A DNA stretch of 22,508 bases from DASRWD01 sp044507975 (GTDB lineage Bacteria; Deinococcota; Deinococci; Deinococcales; Trueperaceae), in the NCBI GenBank assembly GCA_044507975.1, contig JBIQIQ010000027.1, forward strand, positions 1 to 22,508, written 5' to 3'. Both the position numbers and the translations under genes were made by a program. Shown here one piece after another: positions 7,029 through 14,359 of this stretch. The stretch's first letter is position 1. The number at the start of each line of letters is the position of its first letter. The notes below the pieces were generated by a model, which had not been told where the DNA came from, did no database searches, and worked only from the letters and a program-made list of their open reading frames with translations.

Positions 7029-7851
7029 CCAGGCCACGGCTCCCGCTACGGCGGTAGTCCCCCGGCCGCCGCTCGCCGGACGGCTGCGCAGCCTGCTGTC
7101 GCTCGGCATCGTGGCAGGCCTCTTCGTCCTGGCGTACCAGCAGACGAACTTCGGCCTCGAGTCGCTGTTCTCGGGGGCCGCCGACTTCTGGCGCTTCTTC
7201 GGCCGCCTCGTACCGGCGTGGTCCGACATCGGCACCGACTGGGGCGGCTACCTGCCCGAGCTCGTCGGACCGCTGGTCCAGACCCTGCAGATCGCCTACG
7301 TCGGCACCTTCTTCGGCACCCTCCTCGCTCTGCCGCTGATCTTCCTGGCGTCCGCCAACACCGCGATCGACCCGGTGACGATGTGGATCGCCCGGACGCT
7401 GCTGACGATCCTCCGCAGCATCCCCGACCTCCTGTGGGCCGCCATCCTGGTGCCGATCCTCGTGGTCGGGCCGTTGCCGGGAGCGATCGCGCTGACGCTC
7501 TTCTCGATCGGCATCCTGGCCAAGCTCGGCTCCGAGACCGTCGAGGCCATCGATCCCGGACCGATGGAGGCGTTGCGGGCCGCGGGCGCCGGGCGCATCG
7601 CCACGATCGTCTACGCGGTCGTGCCGCAGGTCGCGGCCACGATGGTCAGCTACATCCTCTACATCTTCGAGATCAACGTCCGGGCCTCCGTGATCATCGG
7701 CTACGTGGGCGCCGGCGGCATCGGGTTCACCCTTCAGACGCGTTTGAACTTCTTCGATTACACCGGCGTCGGACTGATCGTGGTCGTGATCTTCGTCGTC
7801 GTGCTGGCGATCGACGCGTTGTCGGTGTGGGCGAGGTCGAAGCTCATATGA
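7018..7851 (+). CDS. phnE: Phosphonate/phosphate-type ABC permease (first copy)
   Basis: This 277-residue inner-membrane permease has a hydrophilic N-terminus of about 25 residues followed by roughly six membrane spans. The ATPase-contact (EAA-type) loop reads GPMEALRAAGAGR, then YAVVPQ, and the PhnE family end motif IFEINVRASVIIGYVGAGGIG follows. It starts at GTG 7018 inside the end of phnC, five bases after GAGAAGGA, and its stop overlaps the second permease by ATGA. It is related to the next gene but clearly diverged, so the importer probably uses a heterodimeric channel. The insertion between spans one and two (about residues 45-75) is longer than in minimal PhnE proteins. Confidence 0.9.
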   Translation: MAPDQATAPATAVVPRPPLAGRLRSLLSLGIVAGLFVLAYQQTNFGLESLFSGAADFWRFFGRLVPAWSDIGTDWGGYLPELVGPLVQTLQIAYVGTFFGTLLALPLIFLASANTAIDPVTMWIARTLLTILRSIPDLLWAAILVPILVVGPLPGAIALTLFSIGILAKLGSETVEAIDPGPMEALRAAGAGRIATIVYAVVPQVAATMVSYILYIFEINVRASVIIGYVGAGGIGFTLQTRLNFFDYTGVGLIVVVIFVVVLAIDALSVWARSKLI

Positions 7852-8663
7852 GCCGCCCAGCCACCACCTTCCCCGTCCCTCCCACTCCGGCGCACGTGCG
7901 CCGGAACCGGTTCGTGGTCGTGTCGATCGCCGTGCTCTCCGTCGTCCTGCTCGTCGTGGTGCTGGCCACGATGAACCTGCCGACCTTGCAGCGCGTACAG
8001 AGCGGCCTGGCGCGGACGCTGCCGCCGCTGTGGCGCGGCTTCTCCAACCCCGACTGGGAGATCTTCCCGCTCGCGTTCAACGCCATGCTCGAGACGTTCT
8101 TCATGGCGGTCATCGGCACGCTCCTCGGCGGCGTGCTGGCGTTCGGACTGTCGTTCCTTGCCGCCCGCAACCTCCTCGGCGGCACCGGCAGGGCGATGCC
8201 GGGCAAGGCGCTCCTCGTCGCCATCCGCACCTTCCCCGAGATCCTGCTGGCGATCATCTTCGTCGCGGCTGCCGGACCGGGGCCCACGGCCGGGATCATG
8301 GCCATGGGCATCCACTCGATCGGCTTCCTCGGGAAGATCTTCTCCGACGTGATCGAGGGGATCGACCCCGGGCCGCTCGAGGCGATCAGCGCCGCGGGCG
8401 GGAACGGGCTGCACGTCTTCTTCTACGCCGTGGTGCCGCAGGTGCTGCCGGAGTTCGCCTCTACGCTGCTCTACCGCTTCGAGATCAACCTGCGCGCGGC
8501 GACGATCCTCGGCCTCGTCGGCGCCGGCGGCATCGGCGGCCCCCTGATCCAGCGCCTGTCGTTCCGGCGCTGGGACGAGATCTCGATGATCCTGATCGTG
8601 ATCGTGGCGTTCATCATCGTCGTCGACGCGATCAGCTCGCGCATCAGGCGCCGTCTGGTCTGA
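7848..8663 (+). CDS. phnE: Phosphonate/phosphate-type ABC permease (second copy)
   Basis: This 271-residue permease is paired with the preceding one and overlaps it by four bases (ATGA 7848). It shows an N-terminal span at about residues 23-42 and about five further hydrophobic segments. The ATPase-contact loop is GPLEAISAAGGNG, then YAVVPQ, and the closing motif is RFEINLRAATILGLVGAGGIG. Tandem phnE genes are common in this transporter family. It is the last gene of the operon, followed within about 45 bases by a strong hairpin. The segment just before the first conserved span is longer than in the first copy, giving a larger presumed periplasmic loop. Confidence 0.9.
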   Translation: MSRPATTFPVPPTPAHVRRNRFVVVSIAVLSVVLLVVVLATMNLPTLQRVQSGLARTLPPLWRGFSNPDWEIFPLAFNAMLETFFMAVIGTLLGGVLAFGLSFLAARNLLGGTGRAMPGKALLVAIRTFPEILLAIIFVAAAGPGPTAGIMAMGIHSIGFLGKIFSDVIEGIDPGPLEAISAAGGNGLHVFFYAVVPQVLPEFASTLLYRFEINLRAATILGLVGAGGIGGPLIQRLSFRRWDEISMILIVIVAFIIVVDAISSRIRRRLV

Positions 8664-8706
8664 GCGCCCGTGCCCGGCGCCTGCGCCGCGGCGCCATGAC
8701 CTAGGT

Positions 8707-8731
8707 CCCCCGCCAGGCGTCCTGGCGGGGG
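8707..8731 (+). terminator. Strong hairpin ending the phn operon
   Basis: CCCCCGCCAGG and CCTGGCGGGGG form a perfect 11-bp stem around the loop CGT, 43 bases after the last permease gene. No T-tract follows. The TACGCT hexamer of the next gene begins two bases after the stem. Confidence 0.6.
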
Positions 8732-8732
8732 T

Positions 8733-8738
8733 TACGCT
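8733..8738 (+). promoter_or_regulatory. Putative leaderless -10 (TACGCT) for the HAHSH membrane protein
   Basis: TACGCT ends eight bases before GTG 8747, placing the transcription start about two bases from the start codon; there is no ribosome-binding site. The hairpin 8707-8731 fills the place of a -35 element. Confidence 0.4.
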
Positions 8739-8746
8739 GCCTCGAC

Positions 8747-10006
8747 GTGGCGCGTGCCCTGACCGACGACCGCAGCGGCGCGCTCGGCGCCTGGCGCCTC
8801 GCCCTGTTCTCCTTCACGCTCGCCGCCCTCACGGGCGCGTTACTGCGCTTCGGCATGTACCTGGGCCTCCCGGGAGGGCTGCTGCTGGGTGACGTACGCC
8901 ACGCCCACTCGCACCTGATGTTCTTCTCGTGGGCTACCCCGGCCCTCGCGCTGGCGGCGCAGGCCGCCCTCGCGGGCGCCGGGCGGCGCTCGCCAGGGGG
9001 AGCGGCGGTCGCGATCGCCGCCGGCGTCGGTGGCCTCGTCGCCTACGTGCCGTTCCTCCTCAGCGGCTATCGCCTGATGCCGGTGGGCGACGCCGAGCTC
9101 CCGCTGTCGATGATGGCGTCCGGCCTCAACGGGCTCGTCTGGTACGCGATCGCCGTCCTCTACGCGGCGGGCTCGTGGCGGGTCCCGCGGACCCCGGCGC
9201 TGCGCCTCATGGACGGCGCCGTGGCGATGCTGGTCGTCTCGACCGTCGGCGTCCTGCTGCTCATGTCCGAAGGGATGGGCGGCACGGCGACCCCGCGCAG
9301 CATCGCGGCCAACGCCGATTTCTTCCTCACCCTCTTCGCCGACGGCTGGTTCGGCCTCGGTCTGCTCGCGGCCCTCGCTGCGACACGGTTCGGGGGCGCT
9401 CCCGGCTACGGCTGGGGCCCGGGCACATGGGCCCTCGCGGCCGGCCTGACGCTACGCTCTGGCGCCCAGCTGGCGGCCGAGCACGGGCTCTCCTCTGGCC
9501 TCGGTCCGCTAGCGAGCGCCGGCGGCCTGATCGCGGCAGCGGCGTGGCTGGCGCTCGCCTGGGGGCTGTGGCGCGGCGACCTCGGGGGCAGGGAGCCCGG
9601 CCAGGTGGTCGCCCGCATCGCGTTGGCGCTGGTGGCGCTCAAGGCGGTCGTCGAGGTGGCGCTGGCGCTGCCGGCGGGGGCGGAGCTGGTGGAGCGCAAC
9701 GGCTTGACGGTCGCGCTGCTCCACGCCTACCTGCTCGGGGCGGTGACGCTGGGCCTCGCCGCCTTCGGTCGCGCCTACCTCGGTCGGCGCGCCTGGCGAG
9801 GCGTAGGCGCCCTGACGGCGGCGGTAGCCCTGATGGTCTTCCTCCTGTTGCCGCTCACGGGGCTGTGGCCGGCAGTGCTGCGCGGTGCCTGGGCGCTCCC
9901 GGCGGCCGCCCTGTCGAGCCTCGGGCCCGCCCTACTCGGGGGTTACGCGCTGCTCGCCAGCTTCGGACGGCCTTCTGGCGACGAGCCTCCCAGGCTCGGT
10001 ACCTAG
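8747..10006 (+). CDS. Polytopic membrane protein with HAHSH motif, function unknown
   Basis: This 419-residue, very hydrophobic protein has about twelve predicted membrane spans and no signal peptide. I do not recognise a named family. Marked features are a histidine cluster HAHSH (residues 52-56) leading into the span LMFFSWATPALALAA, a WYAIAVLYAAGSW span, a DGWFGLGLLAALAA span, and near the end LLHAYLLGAVTLGLAAFG. Membrane helices carrying paired histidines of this kind resemble heme-binding helices of heme-copper-oxidase-like and NnrS-like proteins, so a heme or metal role is possible but unproven. The start is GTG 8747 after a -10-like hexamer. The TAG stop overlaps the stop of the convergent MFS gene in one CTAG, with no room for a terminator between them. 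Confidence 0.8.
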   Translation: MARALTDDRSGALGAWRLALFSFTLAALTGALLRFGMYLGLPGGLLLGDVRHAHSHLMFFSWATPALALAAQAALAGAGRRSPGGAAVAIAAGVGGLVAYVPFLLSGYRLMPVGDAELPLSMMASGLNGLVWYAIAVLYAAGSWRVPRTPALRLMDGAVAMLVVSTVGVLLLMSEGMGGTATPRSIAANADFFLTLFADGWFGLGLLAALAATRFGGAPGYGWGPGTWALAAGLTLRSGAQLAAEHGLSSGLGPLASAGGLIAAAAWLALAWGLWRGDLGGREPGQVVARIALALVALKAVVEVALALPAGAELVERNGLTVALLHAYLLGAVTLGLAAFGRAYLGRRAWRGVGALTAAVALMVFLLLPLTGLWPAVLRGAWALPAAALSSLGPALLGGYALLASFGRPSGDEPPRLGT

Positions 10007-11136
10007 TGGGCCCTCAACCAGACGACCGCCAGTAGGGCCAGGGCCGCGAAGCCCGCCAGCGCGGCCGGCACGGCGGTCGGGCCGAAGGCGGAGAGCGCCA
10101 GGCCGATCAGGGGCGCCGTGGCGATGGGCCCGATGGAGGCGGCCGCGAACACGGCCGGCGACGCCTGCTCCGCGCGGCGCGGGAGCTTCTCCGTGAGCCA
10201 TGCCAGGCCGGTCGCGAACGTCGGGGCGAGCGCGAAGCCCACCAACGCGTACATGACCGGCGCCAACGGCGCGTGCAGCGCCGCGAGCAACGCGGCCGCT
10301 GCCACGCTCAAGCCCACGACGAGCATCTGGCCGGGACGCACCCGCGTGGCGATGGCGGCCGCGACGATGCGCCCGAGCGTGATCGTGGCCCAGTAGACCC
10401 CTGGCACGGCAGCTGCCGCAGCCGCTCCCAGGAACGGCGTCAGGTGCTCGGTCGACCACGACGTCACGCCCACCTCGGTCGAGACGTAGGCGAAGTACAG
10501 CAGGACGAACGCGCCGAGCACGCCCCACGGGACGGGCTCCCGGGCTCCGGGCGGTGGCGGCGGCACCGGCACGCCTCTCAGGGTCGGCACCGCCAGCAGC
10601 ACGAGCGCCCCGAGCCCGGTGAGCACCCAGACGGGCGGCTCGAGCCGCGGGGAGAACGCGGCCACCAGCAGGGGGGTCAGCACGGCCCCGGCGCCGAACA
10701 CCGCGTTGATCAGGTTGAGGGCGGGCGCCGCGCCGCCGACGAAGGTGCGCGCCACGAGCAGGTTCACCGCCACCTGCACGAGGCCGAAGCCGCTGCCCGC
10801 CAGGGCGGCGAACGCCAGGAACAGAGGCCAGGACGGCGCCGGCGCCAGGCCCGCCAAGCCTCCGGTCAGCAGAGCGGCGCCCGCGAGCATCACGGGCTTG
10901 TAGCCGAACCGGCGCACGAGCCAGCCGCTGAGGACCACGGCCGCGAGCGACCCGACGAAGTGGGCGCTCACCACCGCCCCGACCTCGTCGACCCCGACGC
11001 CGAAGCGCTCGCGGATCACCGGGAAGAGCGGCCCGTAGAGCGAGACCAGGCCACCCAGCGCCAGGAACGCCACGGCGGCGACGAGCAGCGTCCGCCGGCG
11101 GCTGGCAGGCGGCGTCTCGGCGGCTCCCCTGCTCAT
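10003..11136 (-). CDS. Major facilitator superfamily transporter
   Basis: This 377-residue integral membrane protein has about twelve spans in two six-span halves. MFS marks are SGWLVRRFGYKPVML between spans two and three (the usual G-x-x-x-D/R-R-x-G-x-K/R-like loop), the central Pro-rich loop VPPPPPGAREPVPW, and GRIVAAAIATRV as the matching loop of the second half. The pattern is like sugar or drug antiporters of the FucP/YfkF kind, but no substrate can be assigned. I chose ATG 11136 because a TATCTT -10 lies seven bases upstream; a longer frame from GTG 11199 would read through this promoter. The gene runs divergent from alaS and ends inside the stop of the convergent membrane-protein gene. 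Confidence 0.85.
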   Translation of the reverse strand: MSRGAAETPPASRRRTLLVAAVAFLALGGLVSLYGPLFPVIRERFGVGVDEVGAVVSAHFVGSLAAVVLSGWLVRRFGYKPVMLAGAALLTGGLAGLAPAPSWPLFLAFAALAGSGFGLVQVAVNLLVARTFVGGAAPALNLINAVFGAGAVLTPLLVAAFSPRLEPPVWVLTGLGALVLLAVPTLRGVPVPPPPPGAREPVPWGVLGAFVLLYFAYVSTEVGVTSWSTEHLTPFLGAAAAAAVPGVYWATITLGRIVAAAIATRVRPGQMLVVGLSVAAAALLAALHAPLAPVMYALVGFALAPTFATGLAWLTEKLPRRAEQASPAVFAAASIGPIATAPLIGLALSAFGPTAVPAALAGFAALALLAVVWLRAH

Positions 11137-11156
11137 CCCGCGGAAGATACCGCGGG
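11137..11156 (-). promoter_or_regulatory. Leaderless -10 (TATCTT) framed by a palindrome: candidate operator of the MFS gene
   Basis: Arms CCCGCGG (11137-11143) and CCGCGGG (11150-11156) are perfect inverted repeats. Their six-base spacer is exactly the minus-strand -10 hexamer TATCTT (11144-11149). The inner arm touches the ATG at 11136. A repressor bound here would cover both the -10 and the start codon. Confidence 0.4.
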
Positions 11157-11172
11157 CCGGGCAGGAGCCATG

Positions 11173-11190
11173 CTCCCGGGCATCCGGGAG
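11173..11190. repeat. Inverted repeat in the alaS/MFS divergent region
   Basis: CTCCCGG and CCGGGAG, 7-bp arms with a GCAT spacer, lie 16 bases upstream of the alaS -10 hexamer, over the expected -35 region. It may be a protein-binding site. Nothing further identifies it. Confidence 0.3.
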
Positions 11191-11206
11191 GGCCGTCATC
11201 GGCCGG

Positions 11207-11212
11207 TATACT
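11207..11212 (+). promoter_or_regulatory. Putative -10 (TATACT) of the alaS operon
   Basis: TATACT is the best -10 match in the window. The expected transcription start is near 11219. The message would start about two bases before GTG 11221 (a short leader frame) and 22 bases before the alaS GTG at 11241. Confidence 0.5.
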
Positions 11213-11220
11213 CGTCCCTC

Positions 11221-11244
11221 GTGGCCCTGGAGGAGACGGCGTGA
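11221..11244 (+). CDS. Possible seven-codon leader ORF upstream of alaS
   Basis: The frame GTG GCC CTG GAG GAG ACG GCG TGA encodes MALEETA. It starts eight bases after the TATACT hexamer, the same spacing as other apparently leaderless genes here, and its TGA overlaps the alaS start as GTGA. Two of the seven codons are alanine, including the last. The alaS ribosome site GGAGGAG is embedded in its codons 3-5. It could be a leader peptide that couples alaS translation to alanyl-tRNA supply, or simply an untranslated leader that happens to be open. Confidence 0.3.
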   Translation: MALEETA

Positions 11245-13913
11245 GACACGGTGTGAACGAGCTCAACGAGCTGCGCAGGCGGTACCTCGAGTTCTTCGTC
11301 GAGAGGGGCCACCTGGCCTACCCGTCGGCGTCACTCAAGAGCGACGACCCGTCGCTGATGTTCACGAGCGCGGGGATGGTGCAGTTCAAGCCGTACTTCC
11401 TCGGCGCCACGCCCAAGTTCGCCGGCTACGACGGCGTGTGGCACCGAGTGACCACCGCCCAGAAGTGCCTGCGCATCAACGACATCGAGAACGTCGGGCG
11501 CACCCTGAGGCACCACTCGTTCTTCGAGATGATGGGCAACTTCTCGTTCGGCGACTACTTCAAGCGCGAGGCGAGCCGGTGGGCGTGGGAGTTCGCGACG
11601 TCCAAGGAGTGGCTGGGCCTCGACCCCGAGAGGCTCTACGTCACCGTCTACACCGACGACGACGAGGCGTACCTCCTGTGGCGCGACGAGGTCGGCGTGC
11701 CGGATCACAGGATCTCGCGCTGGGGCGAGGACGAGAACTTCTGGCCCGCCAACGCCGTGACGCAGGGCCCCAACGGCCCGTGCGGCCCGTGCTCCGAGGT
11801 CTTCTACGACCGCGGTCCCGATTACGGCACGCCAGACGAGGACGGCCCCAACACCGGCTCGGGCGACCGCTACGTCGAGTTCTGGAACCTCGTCTTCACG
11901 CAGTTCGACCGCCAGGAAGGCGGCGTGCTGGAGCCGCTGCCGCAGAAGAACATCGACACCGGCCTGGGCTTCGAGCGCCTGGCGGCGATCATGACCGGCC
12001 AACCGGACGCCTACGGCACCGAGCTGTTCCAGCCCACCATCCGCCGGGTGGCCGAGCTCGCCGGCAAGCCCTACGAGGGCGCGTCGTCGCTCTCCCACCG
12101 CGTGATCGCCGACCACGTCCGCGCCGTGACCTTCGCCATCACCGACGGGGTGCTCCCCGCCAACGACGGCGCCGGCTACGTCGTGAAGATGCTCGTCCGC
12201 CGCGCAGCGCGCCACGCCTGGCTTCTGGGCCTGCGGGACAACGTCCTGCACGGCCTCGTCGACCAGGTCGTCGAGTCGATGGGTGAGCCCTACCCCGAGG
12301 TCGTCGACGGCGCGGAGCGCGTGAAGGGCGTCATCGAGACCGAGGAGGAGCAGTTCCTCCGCACGCTCGAGGCCGGCATCGAGCGCGTCGGCAACCTCCT
12401 CTCCGACCTGAGCGGCGACGTCCTGCCCGGCCCGGTGGCGTTCGACCTGTGGCAGACCTACGGCTTCCCGCTCGACCTCACGCAGGAGCTGGCCGCCGAG
12501 CGCGGCGTGTCGGTCGACCGCGCCGGCTACGAGGCCGCGCGCGAGGAGGCGAGGCGCGCCTCGCGCGGCGACGCCGGTGAGCGTCGCCTGTTCACCAAGC
12601 AGTCCGACGCCCTGGGCGCCATCGCCGGCCGGGCCGGCGAGACGGAGTTCGTGGGCTACACGGCCAGCGAGGTCGAGGCCGAGGTGGTCGGGCTGGTGCG
12701 CGAGGGGCAGGAGGTCGACGCGCTGCGCGAGGGTGACTCTGGCGTGGTGGTCCTCGACCGCACGCCCTTCTACCCGGAGGGCGGCGGCCAGGTCGGCGAC
12801 GTCGGCAAGCTCGAGTGGCCCACCGGTGGCGCCCTGGTGAGCGGCACCAGCCGCTCGAGCCACGGGCTCCACCTGCACGAGGTCAAGGTGGTGCGCGGCG
12901 CGCTCACCTCCGGCACCCGGCTCCGGGCGGTGGTCGACCCGGCGCGCGAGCAGACCAAGAAGCACCACACCGCCACGCACCTGCTGCACGCCGCCTTGCG
13001 CACGACCCTGGGCGCACACGTAGCGCAAGCGGGGTCGCTCGTCGCGCCCGACCGCCTGCGCTTCGACTTCACCCACGGCCACGCCCTCACGCCCGAGGAG
13101 CTGTCACGGGTCGAGGAGCTCGTCAACCGCTGGGTCCAGGCCGACCTGAACGTCGACTGGCGCGTCGTGCCCCTGGCCGAGGCCAGGCAGGCGGGCGCGA
13201 TGATGCTCTTCGGCGAGAAGTACGGGGAGAGGGTGCGCATGGTCAGCGTCTCGGGCGCCGAACGGCCCGTCTCGCTCGAGCTCTGCGGCGGGACCCACGT
13301 AGAACGCACCGGCAGCATCGGGGCGTTCGTGGTCACGTCCGAGGAGGCCGTCTCGGCCGGCGTGAGGCGCATCGAGGCGCGGGTCGGACTGGCTGCCCTC
13401 GAGCACTTCGAGGACCTGCGGAGCCGCGAGCGGCGGTTGGCGGCCTCGCTGGGAGTCGGACCCGCTCAGCTCGAGGCGCGGGTCGCCAGGCTCGCGGCCG
13501 ACCTCAAGGATGCCCAGCGCGAGGCCGCGCAGCTCCGCGACCGGCTCGCCGCCGCTCTCACCAGCGCGGCGCCCGCTGCCGAGGTCCGCGAGGCCGGCGG
13601 CCTGAGGTTCGCCACGTTCTCCCTCGACGGGCTCGACGCCGCGGCCCTGCGCAGCGCCGCCGACCGGCAGCTCGAGGCCACCGGCGCCGACGTCGTGGTC
13701 GTCGGATCCGGAACCCTGATCGTCGCCAAGACGAGCCCCGACGCGCGGACGCGCGGCGCCGATGCCGGCAAGATCGTGCGCGCGGTAGCCGGCAAGGTCG
13801 GCGGCGGCGGGGGCGGCAAGGCAGACCTGGCCCAGGCCGGCATCAAGGACCCCGCCAGGCTGGGCGAGGCCCTCGCTGCCGTCCCAGAGGTGCTGGCGGC
13901 CCTGCCCGCCTGA
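11241..13913 (+). CDS. alaS: Alanyl-tRNA synthetase
   Basis: This 890-residue class II synthetase charges tRNA-Ala. In order, the aminoacylation domain begins with RRRYLEFFVERGH, LMFTSAGMVQFKPYFLG and RHHSFFEMMGNFSFGDYFK, with GPCGPCSE and TGLGFERLA further on. Next comes the editing domain with zinc ligands His576 and His580 (HTATHLLH) and Cys682 and His686 (CGGTH). A coiled-coil linker of about 735-775 (LEARVARLAADLKDAQREAA) and the C-Ala domain with a glycine run before KADLAQAG complete it. Length is normal for the family. GTG 11241 has GGAGGAG five bases upstream. The TGA shares one base with the ruvX ATG. The alaS-ruvX-mltG order is also known from Bacillus-like genomes. Confidence 0.97.
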   Translation: MRHGVNELNELRRRYLEFFVERGHLAYPSASLKSDDPSLMFTSAGMVQFKPYFLGATPKFAGYDGVWHRVTTAQKCLRINDIENVGRTLRHHSFFEMMGNFSFGDYFKREASRWAWEFATSKEWLGLDPERLYVTVYTDDDEAYLLWRDEVGVPDHRISRWGEDENFWPANAVTQGPNGPCGPCSEVFYDRGPDYGTPDEDGPNTGSGDRYVEFWNLVFTQFDRQEGGVLEPLPQKNIDTGLGFERLAAIMTGQPDAYGTELFQPTIRRVAELAGKPYEGASSLSHRVIADHVRAVTFAITDGVLPANDGAGYVVKMLVRRAARHAWLLGLRDNVLHGLVDQVVESMGEPYPEVVDGAERVKGVIETEEEQFLRTLEAGIERVGNLLSDLSGDVLPGPVAFDLWQTYGFPLDLTQELAAERGVSVDRAGYEAAREEARRASRGDAGERRLFTKQSDALGAIAGRAGETEFVGYTASEVEAEVVGLVREGQEVDALREGDSGVVVLDRTPFYPEGGGQVGDVGKLEWPTGGALVSGTSRSSHGLHLHEVKVVRGALTSGTRLRAVVDPAREQTKKHHTATHLLHAALRTTLGAHVAQAGSLVAPDRLRFDFTHGHALTPEELSRVEELVNRWVQADLNVDWRVVPLAEARQAGAMMLFGEKYGERVRMVSVSGAERPVSLELCGGTHVERTGSIGAFVVTSEEAVSAGVRRIEARVGLAALEHFEDLRSRERRLAASLGVGPAQLEARVARLAADLKDAQREAAQLRDRLAAALTSAAPAAEVREAGGLRFATFSLDGLDAAALRSAADRQLEATGADVVVVGSGTLIVAKTSPDARTRGADAGKIVRAVAGKVGGGGGGKADLAQAGIKDPARLGEALAAVPEVLAALPA

Positions 13914-14359
13914 TGGGCCCCGCCGGCGCCGTCCTCGCGCTCGACGTGGGTGACGCCCGCATCGGCCTGGCTCGCGCCGACGCGGGCTCCAGCGTCGCGT
14001 TCGGCCGCGGGGCGCTGACGCGCTCGGGCGTGCGGAGCGACGTGGAGGCCGTCGCCGGCGTCGTCGCCGACGAGGGCGCCGCGGTCGTCGTGGTGGGCCT
14101 CCCGCGCAACATGGACGGCACGGACTCGCGCCAGACGGCCAGGGTGAGGGCGTTCGCGGAGGCCCTGGCCGGGCGGCTCGAGGGGAGCGGCGTGGCGGTG
14201 GAGCTCGAGGACGAGCGGCTCTCGACGCGCTCGGCCTACCGGCAGATCGCGGGCAGCGCCCTGCCTCGGGGCAAGCGCCAGGAGAAGGGCAGGCTCGACG
14301 AGGCCGCCGCGGTGCTGATCCTCGAGTCCTACCTCGCGCGGAAGGCGTCGGGGACGTGA
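13913..14359 (+). CDS. ruvX: RuvX/YqgF-family Holliday-junction-type nuclease
   Basis: This 148-residue protein has the RNase H-like fold of RuvX/YqgF, an essential nuclease linked to 16S rRNA 5'-end maturation and proposed for Holliday-junction resolution. Visible motifs are LALDVGDARIGLA with the first acidic residue Asp11, VVVVGLPRNMDGTDSRQTARV, LEDERLST with Glu101, and GRLDEAAAVLILESYL with Asp129; all three acidic positions are kept. The size is typical. Its ATG overlaps the alaS stop by one base (TGATG), and its own TGA overlaps the mltG GTG by four, so it is translated in an unbroken chain with its neighbours. Confidence 0.93.
   Translation: MGPAGAVLALDVGDARIGLARADAGSSVAFGRGALTRSGVRSDVEAVAGVVADEGAAVVVVGLPRNMDGTDSRQTARVRAFAEALAGRLEGSGVAVELEDERLSTRSAYRQIAGSALPRGKRQEKGRLDEAAAVLILESYLARKASGT

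Noticed and set aside
11137..11199. In-frame upstream extension of the MFS gene to GTG 11199
   Set aside because: It would translate across the palindrome and the TATCTT hexamer and add non-membrane sequence; ATG 11136 fits the family start.
12815..13912. Open frame inside alaS running into ruvX
   Set aside because: Only the part from ATG 13913 shows protein-family motifs; the upstream part is an Arg-rich shadow of alaS.
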